A DNA stretch of 64,000 nucleotides from Cunninghamia lanceolata (GCA_027924645.1 BSBN01000829.1:4712001-4776000), one strand, 5' to 3'; positions 22,214-35,306 are shown, numbered from the stretch's first letter. Numbers and translations are program-made. Notes: generated from the letters alone by a model not told the origin.

Positions 22214-24939
22214 AATTGAAGCCTCAATTTCAACTATTTACCGTTTGGTGAAAATTTTCCACTAAAAAAATCACTATAATCAACCTAATATTATTGCCAT
22301 GTTGAATAAGGAATAGAAAATTATATATATGTTATACATAAGATATTGGTGATAGAATAGAAATAGGTTAGAAGAGCTACGTAAGGAAGTGTTGTAAGTT
22401 GAACCCTATAATGCAACCATTGGAACTAAACATTAATTAGGTACTGTGCATTTCATTATAAGTTGGAAATAGTATGTCGTTGAAGTACATTTAGGAATTA
22501 TAAGAAATAAGGGTATGATGGTAAAAATAAAACCAATATGTCAATAAAAAAATTCTATTTTAGTGATAGACTTCAATGATAATAGGGATTAATTTTATTA
22601 AAGAAAATATCTATCAATGTTAAAGCTCTATTTAATAAAATTAAATTATAAACACTAGTATCAACACTAGTTTATTCATACTAGTTTATTAAAGTGGCAA
22701 TTTTCTTTAAAGAAACCAAAGTATAGGAATAAAATCGTAACACATAAATCAAATCTAATAATTTTTATAAAGCCATAAAATCTAATAATAACACAACCAA
22801 TTTTATTCACCAACATTCAATTACACAATATTTTCTATGCCAATGTATAAATCACAACATTTTAAAAACAAAAAAATGTGCATTGTGATTTTGAACCCAC
22901 ACATGTTTAATTCATGATTAATAAGATGTATTTCAAATATTGGTGAAGAAAATTGCAGGTTGAAAAATAAAATTTGTATTTAAAACTATAATAATTTTCT
23001 ATACAAATCACTATTGTTATTTTTACCATTATTTAAAAAAATCTAGTTATCTATAGTTGTGAAGACATTTGGTATAATTTGGTTTGAGAACATTGTGAAT
23101 TGTAGGTAGAAAAACACAATGTGTATTTCAACATGCAATCTTCTATACAAATCATTGTCACTATTACTGTTGTTATTTCAAAGATGAAGGTAGTTATCTA
23201 TAGTTGTGAAGACACTTGGTATAATTGGGTTTGAGAACATTATGAATTGCAATTTGAAAGACACAATGTGTATTTCAACCTACAATTTTCTATACAAAGC
23301 ATTGTCATTATTATTGTTGTTATTTCAAAAATGAGTGTAGTTATCTATAGTTATGAAGACATTTGGTATAATCAAGTTTGAGGACCTTGTGAATAGGGAA
23401 ATGCCTAGCATTATTGTGCTTAGTGATTATCACCATTGCCTTTGACAATAGTAAATATTGCTGCTATTATTTATGATTCATGAACATAGTGATTACTAGA
23501 CAAAAGTGTCAGATGATTATTCTATCCTTTAACTTTCCATTAGTATTGCACCATAGATGTTGGTGATATAATGAACTTTCTATAATTTGAACTTATCAAT
23601 GGATATTGTTGTCATTATTTCATTTGTAAAATAGTGTATTATTGAAGCAATTATTTGGAACTTTTTATTGTTACATATCAGTTATTAATAATGTTGTACT
23701 AGTTGAAACTATTTTCATCATGATTTCCTTTTGACATAACTATCCTTTTGTGATTAGTAATCTTCTTATGGTCACTAATCAAAAGTATTTTATCATTATC
23801 ATGACCTATACATTCTTAATTATTACAATTTTTAGTAGCATCCTTATTAGTACTGTGATCAATTAATATGGGCATCAATACTGCTATAAATTTTATGAGA
23901 ACTACTATTGATAAAAATAATTAATGTGAAATGTTTTTAAGATAGGACATTGCTATCCTAAAATCCTAAGCATGATTGTTTCCACTATTGTAAACTTAAG
24001 AGGTTTTTAAAGAGGTTAGGATGATTGTTATTATCAATTGTAGTTATCATTTTATATATATTATTCTCTTCAACTTGATAGTTAAGAGGAATGGTAGGGT
24101 TAATAAGTCATATTTACCTTAGTTGCATTTTATTGCACTAAGGGTTCATTATAAATCTTGTAGAGTTATTTATTAAAATTGTCAAAGAGATGTATATTAC
24201 AATTATCTATGATCAATGGTCTCAAAATGAATGAGAAAAATCCATATTTTAAAATCCATGTTGTACACTCTCACTCTCTATGTAATTAGGATAGATTTAA
24301 ATGTAAAATAAATTAGTTATTTATTTTCTTTTCTTTTTATAGTTTATTTCTTTTTTTGGTTTGCAAAATTTTATTTTGGATAATATCCTAAGAAATTAAA
24401 AATATCTTTATCTTTTGGGATGCTAAGAAATGCTTGGGAATGATATTTGCTTCTATGGTCTCATTAAAATTAATGCAATGCATAATACATGTATATCATA
24501 TTTGTTTCCACGTAAAGAGAACTAAAAATTTGGTAATCTTTTTTGGGTGATGCATATTAGATAGCTTCTATAATTAATATCTAGTGTTCTATTCTTGATT
24601 CATGTAACGTTTTAATTTTTAGTTGTTTTGGTGTGAGATTAAAAGTTGGATCTTTGTGCTTTTGTTAGCACCTCATATTAGTTGTACCTATAGGAGACAC
24701 TAATGAATATTGAAGTTTCCCTTATTTTGTTATTAAAGGAAAAATAGAGGTTTTGAAAGGGTCTCTTCCATTTAATAGTCAAGAATTAAAAAATAACAGT
24801 GAAACATACATACAACAACCAAGTATTAACCAAAAATAGTAGCCCAACATTGGGAAAGAGAAATGGAATAGAACCAAGTCTAACAAAGAATTATAATATT
24901 AAGATAGAATCCTCCCAATTATTTTGGAGGCTCTTCAAC
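22214..24939. other. AT-rich unassigned DNA
   Basis: No gene recognised on either strand. It contains the 147-bp tandem repeat listed separately and many short AT runs. Confidence 0.5.
22920..23400. repeat. Tandem repeat, 147-bp period
   Basis: TAGTTATCTATAGTT recurs at 23044, 23191 and 23338, exactly 147 bp apart. Each is followed by GAAGACA-TTGGTATAAT and later by TTCTATACAAA. A more diverged partial unit precedes them from about 22920. Confidence 0.85.
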
Positions 24940-26348
24940 TAATTCTCCATGAGCTCCTCATCTTCTAGTGTAGCAACTTTTCTTTTCAACTTTTGGTTTT
25001 AGTGCTAGGTCCCACATTAGCCTGGGTCACACAAGGGTTGATGTTCTCTTGCAACAATTTTATGTTGTTAGTAGTGTTATGGATGGTTTTGCAACTGTAT
25101 CCCAACACATTTAGTGGCTTTCTTTTGATTTTAAGAATATCCTTCTACATGCTCACCACCCTGTCATCTTGCATTGTGATCTCCACTTTGATCCTATTAA
25201 TTTCCTTTATATTCTTCGATTGATTGGATAAAATATTCTCCAATTTCAAAGGGGTGAAGTCTTCCCTATCCAATATCTTAATCAACAAGGAGGATTTGAA
25301 GATAATTTTATTAAATACATCATGAAACAATCACAAAATTTTTCTCTAGGTGATAGACTCCTTGTGCATTTCAACTAGATTTTTGTGATCATTGAAACCA
25401 CCAAGGCCACATCTTTAATTGACGAGGTAGGGTAGGATGTGTCAGGGATAAAATATATGTCCACCTTTTTAGTTTCCTAGCTAAAAGGATAATCCCAATC
25501 CTTTTCCTTCTAGATTTCTTTTCCCTTCTCTATAGATTTAGATCCTAGGAAAGCATCCTCTTCTTCTTGGTAATCAAAATCCTTGACACATATAATTTTT
25601 TCTTCTTCTTGTGACTCCTAGAAGAGTCAACTCTTGTCAAATTTAGTCCCCATGTAGCATCCAAGATAGAGGGGGAAGGGAAAACCAATGAGAATGCTTT
25701 TTTTAGGTTTGGAAGAAGGTTAGATTTAAATTTTAAGGAGAGGTTTAGAAGGGGAAAGGTAGGATAGAGAAAGTTGAGTAGGGGAAAAGGCATAGGGAGC
25801 TTGGAGGTGATGGCATGGTTGACGAAAAATAAAATCAATAATTGATACAATGGTAGAGCCAACACCCCATTTGACTTATAGAATCAAGTTCTTGAGGTAT
25901 GATAGCAGAAAAATAGGAACCACAAATGATAAGAACTATGAAAATGTGACAATAGAATAAAAGGAAAGGAGTATATAGATTGAATTATTCCTTCAAGCAT
26001 AACATACCTAATAAGCTACAATGTGACTTCATCCCAAGGACATGGCAAGGAGGACCTGGAAAATCCATTGTGAATCCTCTTCAACTATTCACCATTTCTC
26101 AAGAATGCAACAATGGCCTCCTCTTTGCTCCTCCTATCTTTAAAGATCTTCATTCCATTAGTTGAGATACCCATCACTTGAGAAATGAGGTCTTTAAAAA
26201 CCTTAATTTTGACTCCTTTCATTTTAACCACTCATGAGTCCTAGTTCAAGGTAAAATCAATGGATATTTTGGGGTCATAGGCCTTTAATCTCTTAAAGTA
26301 TCTAGTCATCCCCCCTCTAATCAATATTCTCACAAAGTAGAATTTCAT
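24940..26348 (-). pseudogene. Gag-like orphan ORF, decayed
   Basis: Minus-strand frames from an ATG at 26348 read as a coherent but broken protein: MKFYFVRILIRGG start, then VKMKGVKIKVFKDLISQVMGI and MKIFKDRRSKEEAI (about 26230-26100), a hydrophobic helical region (about 25980-25850), an acidic segment YQEEEDAFLG (about 25560), and a C-terminal coiled coil (about 25300-25000). The K-x-F-K-[D/T]...V-[M/T]-G motif followed by a helical core is the layout of the orphan ORF in element N, and of plant retrotransposon gag-like proteins often annotated only as putative transposon protein. Homology to N is suggested by order, not by strong identity. Several stops. Confidence 0.45.
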
Positions 26349-28242
26349 TTTTCCAATTCATATAAGTTAGGTTTCACTCAATTCCTTTCACCCCCAATTG
26401 GGATTAAGCTATGTGACAAATTAGGAGATAAAAATGATATTTTTTGGAAAGCAATAGATGAGCTACAATAAAATAGGCATTTTAGAATGAAATTTCCCAT
26501 TGGTAATGGTTCTCACAAAAAGGTAAGAAGAAGCTTCTTAATGCTCAATTTAGTTTCATGATTATAATTCATGTGAATCCTTACCCTAGCATTGAGGGCT
26601 AGAGTAGGGGATCATACGTCATTTGACACATGGACAATCATTATCAATTAAGGTGATGGCTTCATTAGGAGGCTACATATCCCCCTTCCAAATGGAATAA
26701 CCTTCATTACAACCCTAGTTAGAAAAGAAGTCCACAACATAATTTCATTCCTAATAGACATGTTTAATTTTTAGAAAATGAAGGGAATCAATAATATTGA
26801 TAGCTTCTTTAATCATTGTGGAGATGGACTAGCTAGGAGAATGTTTCTTAAGTTTACTCTATTTTTTATTGAATTTTCCTTTAGTTCTTTACACACAAAT
26901 TGTAATAAGAACTAACTTAAATATTTTTTAGATCATAGTTAAATTCCTCAAGCTTTTGATAAGATTAAACATATAAGAGTGATACAAATACTCAACTTCA
27001 TTTCTTGAATCAATTATTTATTTATTGTATGTTGAAATGTGTTTTTATAGAACTATTATGATGGCAGTTGATCTTGTATCAGAAATGTTGATGAAAGCAA
27101 GGATTAAATTTTACTTTGTATTAGAGGGCATGTCTTGCAAATCACTTTTCTTATGAATATTCTTCCACTCCTACCAAGGAATGTGGCAATTAACTTAAAA
27201 CCCAATTGAATAAAGGGTTATGCTAGTAGAATTGTAAAGATCCTTATGATGTGGGTTCAAAATATATACCACAAGAATTATGGTCCCCTACATTTATTAC
27301 TACATATGTTTATTTCCATATAAGGGAAGCTATTCCAAATCCAACTTGAGTCAATTTTATAACATTTTTAGGCCACTCAAGGGAAGGAAAAGTGGTAGCC
27401 TCAAGTAGCCACTAGTACTACTTGTGTTACAAACATATTGAAATAGATAGAAAATCACTTGAAGGAGATCTTCAATGTCACTAATCAACTAGTAAGTTAT
27501 TAGTATCTTGACTATCTAATGGATATGTGTACGGAATAGCCCAATAAAAAAAGAAGTAATTGATTATTGTACAGTATCAACACTAGTTTATTAAAGATGC
27601 AATTATCTTGAAAGAAACCAAATTTTGTAAGTCAATTTTATTTTGATCTTATACATGCCTTTTCAAACAAAATACAACTAGTAGAAATATGTTGGATATC
27701 TAAATTCTACTTATTGGTTACAATGGTAGCCTCAAGAGTTTTGATTTATAAGTTATATGTTTGATTCAAGGGATAGGATTTACAAATAATATATGGTGAA
27801 ATAGTAGATTCAAATCAATATAAAGTGTGTAGTGCATAGAACTAAGATCATATAAAATGCACTAGATTGAGATCATATAAAAGTCATTTCTATTTATATT
27901 TTTTTATAAAAACACTCAAGTTCCAATTTATAGATTAGAAATTATAATTAAAAAGACATTTCCATTAAATATCCATCATTATTGTCACTCAAACATGCAT
28001 CAACAATATCTATAGATATACCTAGTGTGGAGTGCATAGAACTGAGATCATAAAAAATGCATTGAAATAAGATAATATAAAAGTCATTTCTATTTATATT
28101 CTTTATAAAAACATTCATGTTCCATTTTTTAGATTAGAAATTATAATTACAAATATTCATTATTCACATTTTCATCATTATTGTCACTCAAACTTGCATC
28201 AACAATATCTATAGAGATACCCACTGCCTATTTATACAATAC
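26349..28242. other. AT-rich unassigned DNA with 200-bp duplication
   Basis: Apart from a short broken plus-strand frame near 26400-26550, nothing recognisable as coding. Holds the tandem duplication listed separately. Confidence 0.45.
27823..28220. repeat. Tandem duplication, 200-bp period
   Basis: AGTGCATAGAACT occurs at 27831 and 28031. The copies stay alignable through ATTGTCACTCAAAC-TGCATCAACAATATCTATAGA. Two copies, ending just before the copia A LTR. Confidence 0.85.
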
Positions 28243-28264
28243 TGTTGGTGCATTTATTTATTTA

Positions 28265-28641
28265 TGTTGGTGCAACTAATTACTTTGGTAATTAGTTTAT
28301 TAGGTAAATACTTTAATTAATATCATGTACTAGATAGGATAAGCTTACTTAGCTATTAGTCAACGTGTGCATGATTGTAGCACATGATCGATACCTATCT
28401 TGTTATCGTGGAGTTCCACTCCACTCTTCATGCATGTAGACTTCAGTCAAACTCCACGTGTTGCATGAGTTCCTAGTTTATCTCATGCTTTTCCTTGCTC
28501 TATATAAGCAATGACCTCTTTATTATTTCATACACTTTTATTATGTTATTGATACGGATAGAGTTTATTCTATCATATCTGAGTTTCTTTCATTTAATAC
28601 TTTCTTTTAGATTCAATAGATCTTGCTTGATTATTCTAACA
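28265..28641 (+). repeat. Copia A 5' LTR
   Basis: TGTTGGTGCAAC...TTCTAACA, about 377 bp, followed directly by an iMet primer site. A TATA box (TATATAAG) lies at 28501. A 22-bp duplication of the start (TGTTGGTGCA at 28243 and 28265) makes the left end uncertain. No 3' partner: the element is truncated at 33.09 kb. Confidence 0.75.
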
Positions 28642-28651
28642 TGGTATCAGA
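28642..28651 (+). other. Copia A primer binding site (tRNA-iMet)
   Basis: TGGTATCAGA immediately after the LTR end. Confidence 0.85.
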
Positions 28652-30027
28652 GAAAATTTGAGTTTTTAGTTAGCTTATATATTCCAGAAGATTGACTCTC
28701 ATTTTATTTTCATATTCGAAGAGTATGCTCTTCTCTTGCATGCATGCATGATGTGGAGAATAAGAAATTTAGGAAATAAATACTAGATTCAAAGAGGGTT
28801 TCTATTTAATTTTTTTTATGTATGTACAATATAGAGCTCCATGGAGAAATTCTAACCTCACCAGTGAGTCCAGAGTGCCCAAGATAGTCAAAAATGCCTA
28901 TTAATCCATCTGTTTTGGACAAAGGAGGTGAGATTCGTAGAGGGTTTGATCAGACAGTTTGAAGCCAGATCTAGGCAGGTACCTAAAAATTAGAGCATTT
29001 TTGCACCAAACGGACCACATTGTTGCACTCAAAAGACGTGAAAACCCCCATTTTCATATAAAATTTGTGTAGTTTTGACAAATTTGGGAAAAAAAGGCAA
29101 ATTTTTTGCCTGGTACAGTCGTATAGACCATACAGTAGGTAGGGCAAAAAATTTCAAAAAAAACATTTTTTCCCACAGACCCGTGGATAGGCCCACAAAC
29201 AGCAGACTCGGTGGATAGGGTCGCGGACCCAAATTTGGCCCAGCTGAGCCCTTACAAGGCACGACAGATGTAGATCTGGCTGCCCCTAGACCGACCACAG
29301 ACCACCACCACCTACACACTGCTTCAGTAGTGTTGCTATGGGTACCCTCCATCGGACAACCACCTCTGTGCCACTATCACTTAGCTCCACTGCCAAGAGT
29401 GGTTGCCACCAAGTCACCACCTCTTCTCAGCCCAGTCGCCACCAGGTCACCACCAGGTCATCGCCTAGCCACAGATTCACCTCCCGTCCGCCACCAGAGC
29501 ACCACCATGCCTCTCTGCCTTCATTGTTGAGCAGTCCACCTTTATTGGGCAACTTTAGGAGCCTGCCATTTTTTGACAAAATTTTTTTTATATAGGCTAG
29601 AATTTCATGCTCTTTGACATTGTGCAATCCATTTTTACAAATTCCTCCAGATTTTTCTAGAATTTAGTGTTTCTGACAGACAACTCTTGCCAGTTCTCAT
29701 TTTTTGCATCTTTGTATATCCATAACTTTCACATACGACCTCGGATTGAGGTGGCATTTTTTTTAAGTTAATATTTTTTCTAGCACAACAGATTGGTGCA
29801 GGAATTTTTGTACCAAACTGCATATTTTCTGTACTTTCATCCTAAGGGCTTTTTTTGAGCTTCTATGTACACTAGAAAACTATAATCCAGTCTTGTAATT
29901 GCACTCAGTTATAAAGTACCCAATCATTACTTGCTGGGGGGATCACATTCACTAGTTTCGGGGGGATCCTTTGGTGGTGTATCTATATTCTTTCATTTCT
30001 GTTGTGAGTTGATTTCTTTCTTGGATC
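28652..30027 (+). other. Copia A leader
   Basis: About 1.4 kb, long for a copia leader. It includes a C-rich patch at about 29260-29540 (repeats of CACCACC and CCACCAGGTCA) unlike the surrounding AT-rich DNA. Short open frames there have no domain. Confidence 0.5.
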
Positions 30028-31320
30028 ATGGGGAATCCAAAGTTTCCTCTCTTAACACCATATAACTATAATACATGGAAACAAAATGCATGGAACACAT
30101 TAATGATGCTTGGCTATATGCCATATATAACAACTATTACCACTGAACCCACTGATGTAAAAGATAAGCAACATTGGATATTTGAAACCACAAAGGTTCT
30201 AGGATGTATTAGATCTTTTATGTCACTAGATTTGAATTTTCACATTGAAGCATGTAAAACTCTAGAAGAAACTTGGGAAAAATTAAATTGTATGGTAAGA
30301 TAGATGAAGTTCGAGGTTATCAAATTGATAATGAACTCATAAGTTTAGATCCTAAGAATTTTTCTAATATATAAGACTATATCACTAAAGTCATTGATCT
30401 TAGAGCACAACTCTTAGAATGTAAGATTGATAAGAAGGATATATAGTTAGTCTTTAGTGCCTTACACAAATTAGGTCTTGAATATGTTTCCTTTGTCTCT
30501 GGTTTTTAGACTCATAGGCTCACAATGGGAAAAGCATACATAATGCCCTCTTTTGACACCTTTGCTAAGATATTAATGGTTGAACGAGAAAAAATAATAG
30601 CAATGGGTCTAATCAAATGTAACAAATCACAAGCTCTAGTTTCAACTCAACCTTAGGGAAAACAAGCTTCAGTTTCAAGTTTAGGTTCATGTACAAGTAA
30701 AAAGAAGCAAAAATTTAAGAATAAATCACAGAAATATATAAAAAATGACAATCATCTAACTCACAAGGAGATTGGAAATCCTAACTAACAAGAAAGGGGA
30801 TTCACATAAAAAGGAGTACCCTCCTTGCACATATTACAAAAGGAAGGGTCATGGTGAATATTCATGTCATTTCAAAGAGATTGATGAACTCAAGAATCTT
30901 CTAAAAAAGAACATCAATCCCCCTAAACCCAGAGAGTCACCAACTCCATCTTCAGGGAAAGGGAAAGCTACGGCACTAGTTGCACTAGAAAATTCTACAA
31001 ATTCATGGGTACTTGACTCAGGTGCTTCACACCATATGGGTTCTGATCAAGAATAGTTTTTAGTATTAGAATCATGTTCCATGCCCCATATTCTTATAGG
31101 TGATTACAATCTGGTAGATGTATTAGGGAAAGACATTGTTGATGTTGATAGAGGTGTATTCAAGCATGTTTTCTTTTTACCTGATTTGTCAACCAACCTT
31201 CTCTCAGTCTACTAAATCACTCACTTTGAGAAAGGCATGAAAGTTGAGTTCACCCCAAATTCAGTCACAATCAGAAATTTGGAGGATAATGCCTTAGTTG
31301 TTGTGGGACAAGTTGATAAT
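30028..31320 (+). pseudogene. Copia A gag and protease, decayed
   Basis: The ATG at 30028 starts a typical copia gag (YNYNTWKQNAWNTLMMLGY, then SLDLNFHIEACKTLEETWEKL). Stops begin at 30301. A degenerate zinc knuckle, CTYYKRKGHGEYSCH, lies at about 30817. The aspartic protease active site WVLDSGASHHM is intact at about 31006-31038, with a TAG soon after. Gag packages element RNA; protease would cut the polyprotein. Confidence 0.85.
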
Positions 31321-32470
31321 CAATCTTGACTTTATACATTCTCACATTTTGTGCCTCAAGCTTCCTCAAAATCTTTTCTCACTCACACCGATTCCATGAG
31401 CAAGCTATGGAATGAGCAGTTTGGTCACCTAAAATACTACTATCTACAACACTTAGTCAACAAGATAGGGTTATAGGACTTCCACAGATTCAATTTTTCG
31501 AGGGTGTATGTCAAGGTTGTGCCTTAGGCAAGCATCCAGAAGATAAGTTTGATAAAGGGAAGGCTTGGAGGGCTAATCAAGTCCTCAAACTTGTTCATAG
31601 TGACTTAGCAGGTCCATTTCCATCTTTGTCATTGAGCAAAGCCTGGTATGTTCTCACATTCATTGATGACTACTCCAGATATACTTGGGTTTACTTTTTG
31701 AAATAGAAAAGTGAAGTATATGATAGATTTATAGACTTCAAGGCTCTTGTAGAGAAACAATCTAGAAAGTACATCAACATCCTTTGCACAGATAATGGAA
31801 GGGAATATGTGAACACCACTTGTTTGAACAATTCTATACACTTAAAGAGATTGATCTTTAGCATTTAGTTGCATACACACCTTAGCAAAATGGTGTTACA
31901 GAAAGGAAGAATAGATTCTTGAAAGAAATGACAAGTTGTATGATACATACAAAATCATTAGTACCTGAGTACTGGGCAGAAGCTATTAATTGTGCTGCAT
32001 ATATATAGAACATAGTTCCTCTCAAAGCTTTAAAGGGTATAATACCTTATGAGGCTTGGTATAGTAGGAAGCCAACAACATGACATTTTGGAGTTTTCAG
32101 TAGTACAACATGGGCTCACATACTTTTAGAGAAGCGTCATGCTTTGGAACCACAAATCCAACCTTGCATATTTGTTGGATATCTTGATGGTGTTAAAGGA
32201 TATTGTCTCATTGATTCAGATTCCCATGAGCTCATTATATTGAGAAGTGTTTATTTTGAAGAAAGTTTTTTGAACTTGTCTTCTAACATTTCTCATTCTT
32301 CTTCCTTGGAAGATTTAGGTCACAGTGATGATGACCCTTTTGCTCCATCTACTTGCAGGGATGTTAAGGTTTTACCTCCCCCTCCGCTGGGTTTAGTAGT
32401 TGAGATTCCAGTTCCTCCTCCTCCACTTCCTTGCCCAATGATGCCTCATTGGGCTATGTAGAATTTGGAG
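31321..32470 (+). pseudogene. Copia A integrase, decayed
   Basis: Motifs in order: WNEQFGHL (zinc-binding part), LVHSDLAGPFP with the first catalytic Asp (about 31590), FIDDYSRYTWVYF, CTDNGREY with the second Asp, then GVTERKNR with the catalytic Glu (about 31890), and the C-terminal FVGYLDGVKGY (about 32170). Several stops and frame changes. A proline-rich linker (about 32370-32440) precedes RT. Confidence 0.8.
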
Positions 32471-33087
32471 CACGCATGACCTCTTGCTGGGGATCCATTG
32501 GATAGAAGGAGAACACAGTCACAACATGAGGATCTTCCACATTCCTACATTGCCATAGCTTCCGATCCATATGCCTTTAGGGAAGCCATAGGTATAGTTG
32601 AGTGGGATTCAATAATGGAAGAAGAATATAACTCATTACTAAGGAACAAAACTTGGGAACCTGTTCCTCTTCCTAAGGGAAGAAAGTTAGTTCAATGTAA
32701 GTGGATATATCAGACTAAGTTTGTAGCGAATGGAACTATTGATAATTACAAAGCCAAATTAGTAGCTAAAGGCTTTTCCCAAGTAGAAGGCATTGACTAT
32801 ACAAAAACCTTTGCACTAGTTGCTAAGATGAACTCCATTCGCTTGATACTTGCTATTGATGTAGCTCATGGTTGGGTTGTAAATCAGATGGATATGAAGA
32901 ATGCATTTTTTCATGGGGATCTTCATGAGGAGATATATATGGAGCAGCCATAGGGTTTCATTTAGGATTCTTCATTGGTATCCCTCTTGCAAAAGTCTCT
33001 CTATGGTTTGAAACAACCCCCATGGGCTTGGTATGCCAAGATGGACACTTTTCTTCTCTCAGCTAGGCTCTTGAGATGTCACTCAAT
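32471..33087 (+). pseudogene. Copia A reverse transcriptase, 3' truncated
   Basis: WDSIMEEEYNSLLRNKTWE, KLVAKGFSQVEGIDYTKTF, NQMDMKNAFFHGDLHEEIYM, then SLYGLKQPPWAWYAKMD. The catalytic YVDD block, RNase H and the 3' LTR are missing. The sequence ends after LLRCHS at about 33087, where copia B sequence starts. Two TAG codons sit at usual Gln positions around 32951-32965. Confidence 0.85.
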
Positions 33088-34109
33088 TGGGTTCTTGAGA
33101 TTTCATGCTACACCCCATAGAAGCTATTTTCTTGATTATGTCCAAGGGGATTTTGGGCTGGTTTATTTGGGAGATAATGAACCCTGTCAAATTGTTGGAA
33201 AGGGAAGAATCAAGATTAAGTTGCAGAATGGGAATCATTGGCTACTACAAGAGGTAAGGCATGTTCCAAAGCTGGGTAGAAATTTAATTTCAGCAGGGTA
33301 GCTAGCTGATGAAGGTTGCATTGTTACATTTACTGATAAAAAATGGAAGGTTACAAGAGGTGCCTTAGTAGCAGCAAAAGGTGTGAAAGTAGGCACCTTA
33401 TATCTTTGTACAGGTCATACTATTCCTTCTACTTTAGTTGTTGCAGAGAAAAACCAAATAGGTTTAAGAACAGTTGCTGTAGGTTCGCAGGAAGAGACTA
33501 AAATAGTTGCTGTAGGTTCTGAGACAACACTGTGGCATAACAGACTTGGGCATATGATTGAAAAAGTATGAAGTTACTTCATTCTAAGAAAGTTTTACCA
33601 GGTCTGAAATGTATTAATATGGATTTCTATGAAAGTTGTGTGTATGGCAAACAAAAGAGGGTTAGTTTTCTCAAGGATGGGAAGCAAAAGAAAGATGAAA
33701 AGTTGGAGCTTGTGCATACAGATGTATGGGGACTGGCTTAGGTATCTTCTCTCGGTGGCTGTCAGTATTATGTTACATTCATAGATGATGCAGCTAGGAA
33801 GGTTTGGATTTATTTCGTTAGGCAACAATATGATGTATTTGAAACATTTAAGAAATGGAGAAGATTGGTTGAGAATGAGACAGGTAAAAGATTAAAATGT
33901 CTCAGATCTGATAATGGTGGTGAGTATTACAACAAATAATTTGAGGATTATTGTTCCTTTAATGGAATTCGTAGGTAGAAAATGGTTCCAGGGACTCCAC
34001 AGGAAAATGGAGTGGCTAAACGCATGAATAAGTCAATAATGGAGCATGCAAGGACCATGAGATTGCATGTTGGGCTGCCTTTGAACATGTGGGCAGAGGC
34101 TATCAATAC
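33088..34109 (+). pseudogene. Copia B protease remnant and integrase, first part
   Basis: Begins inside protease: WVL directly followed by FHATPHRSYF, with the catalytic D-S-G-A segment deleted and the frame changed. Then VYLGDNEPC, LQEVRHVPKLGRNLISAG, a zinc-binding LWHNRLGHM (about 33530), LVHTDVWG (about 33708), FIDDAARKVWIYF, LRSDNGGEYYN (about 33900), PGTPQENGVAKRMN, and PLNMWAEAIN at 34104. Two stops stand at expected Gln codons. The frame resumes at 51025 after T2. Confidence 0.85.
34105..34109. repeat. T2 target site duplication, left
   Basis: AATAC, within copia B integrase; repeated at 51025-51029. Confidence 0.9.
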
Positions 34110-35306
34110 TGTTAAGGGAAAATTGGATACAAATGAATAATTAATAATATAAAATATCAAGATACCCAAAACTCAATGAAATGGTGAACAAAAGAGATTC
34201 AAATAAACAATGAACAACAACAAAGCAAACCTCCTTTAATTCATAGCTTCCATTGATCGCCTATCACAAATGATCTTGTCTATGAATATGGCCCTTAGAA
34301 GGTGCACTTCCTTTCTATGATTCCAAGATGTTAAATGGGAACAGCTATGATAATATCTCCATGAAGATGAGCTTCACAATGATGATAGTAGTGCGTAGTA
34401 ACGATTGTGATCACAAGCAATGAAGGAATTGGTGCCAAAGGCGCGCTATAATTCTACAGAGTAACGATACTTAAAGCTTGGATGAATGAAATGGAAGAAT
34501 GAGGTTGTACTTATAGACTTGGGAAAGAAGAGATCAAAGGTATAGAAAGAATGAGAAGATCAACGGTTGAGAATAGTTGAGGAATGTGCAACAAATAAGA
34601 AGAAGACATGTGTCTTTCTTTCTTTTGCATGAGAGGATTTGCTAAGAATAGAAGAATGAGTTAAAGCAATTAAAAGAATATAATAATCAGTTAAGTGATT
34701 TAAAACAAGAAGAAGGGATTTGCATGAGAATAAGAAGATATTTTGCTTTATTAAATATTAGGAATATTTAATTACATGTGCACAAAGATTGAATTATATT
34801 TAGAGATAACTCAATTTAGAGGAAAAAGACAACTTAAATAAACATTTGATTTATTTAAATTTAGAGAAGATATCATTGGAAGAAATAATTAAATAATTGG
34901 TATTATTTAATTTAGAAGATTAGAAAATAAATTAAATAAATAAATTTATTTAATTGTTGTGCATGATTTTGGAAGAATAAATAAAATATTTGATTGTATT
35001 TTATTTTTGGAGATTGAAAGGATTTAAATAAATTTGATTTGATTTATTCAAATTTGGAAGACTGATTTGATTTAATTTAAATAATTAAGAATTATTTAAT
35101 TGTTTGGAAGAATTAAATTAAATAAAGTATTTTATTTAATTTTGACTTTAGAAGAGGTAATTAAATATTTTGATATTTAATTAACTTAGAGAAATGTGAA
35201 TCAAATAAATAAATTTGTTTATTTATTTATTGATAGAAGAATTAGAAGGGAATAAATATTAAGAATAGTTATTTAGACTGAATCGTGTCATTTTTAGTCG
35301 TATACA
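34110..35306 (-). repeat. T2 3' LTR
   Basis: Direct repeat of 49831-51024. A minus-strand TATA-like TATAAGTA lies at 34508-34515. The half nearest the internal region (about 34740-35270) is a dense array of TTTAAATAA/TTTATTTAAT words that form many short palindromes. Confidence 0.9.

Noticed and set aside
24993..25223. Hydrophobic 76-codon plus-strand frame as a membrane protein
   Set aside because: It is antisense to the coiled-coil part of the minus-strand gag-like ORF, which reads more coherently.
29029..29627. Several short overlapping frames in the copia A leader
   Set aside because: Composition-driven by the C-rich patch; no domain and none extends into gag.
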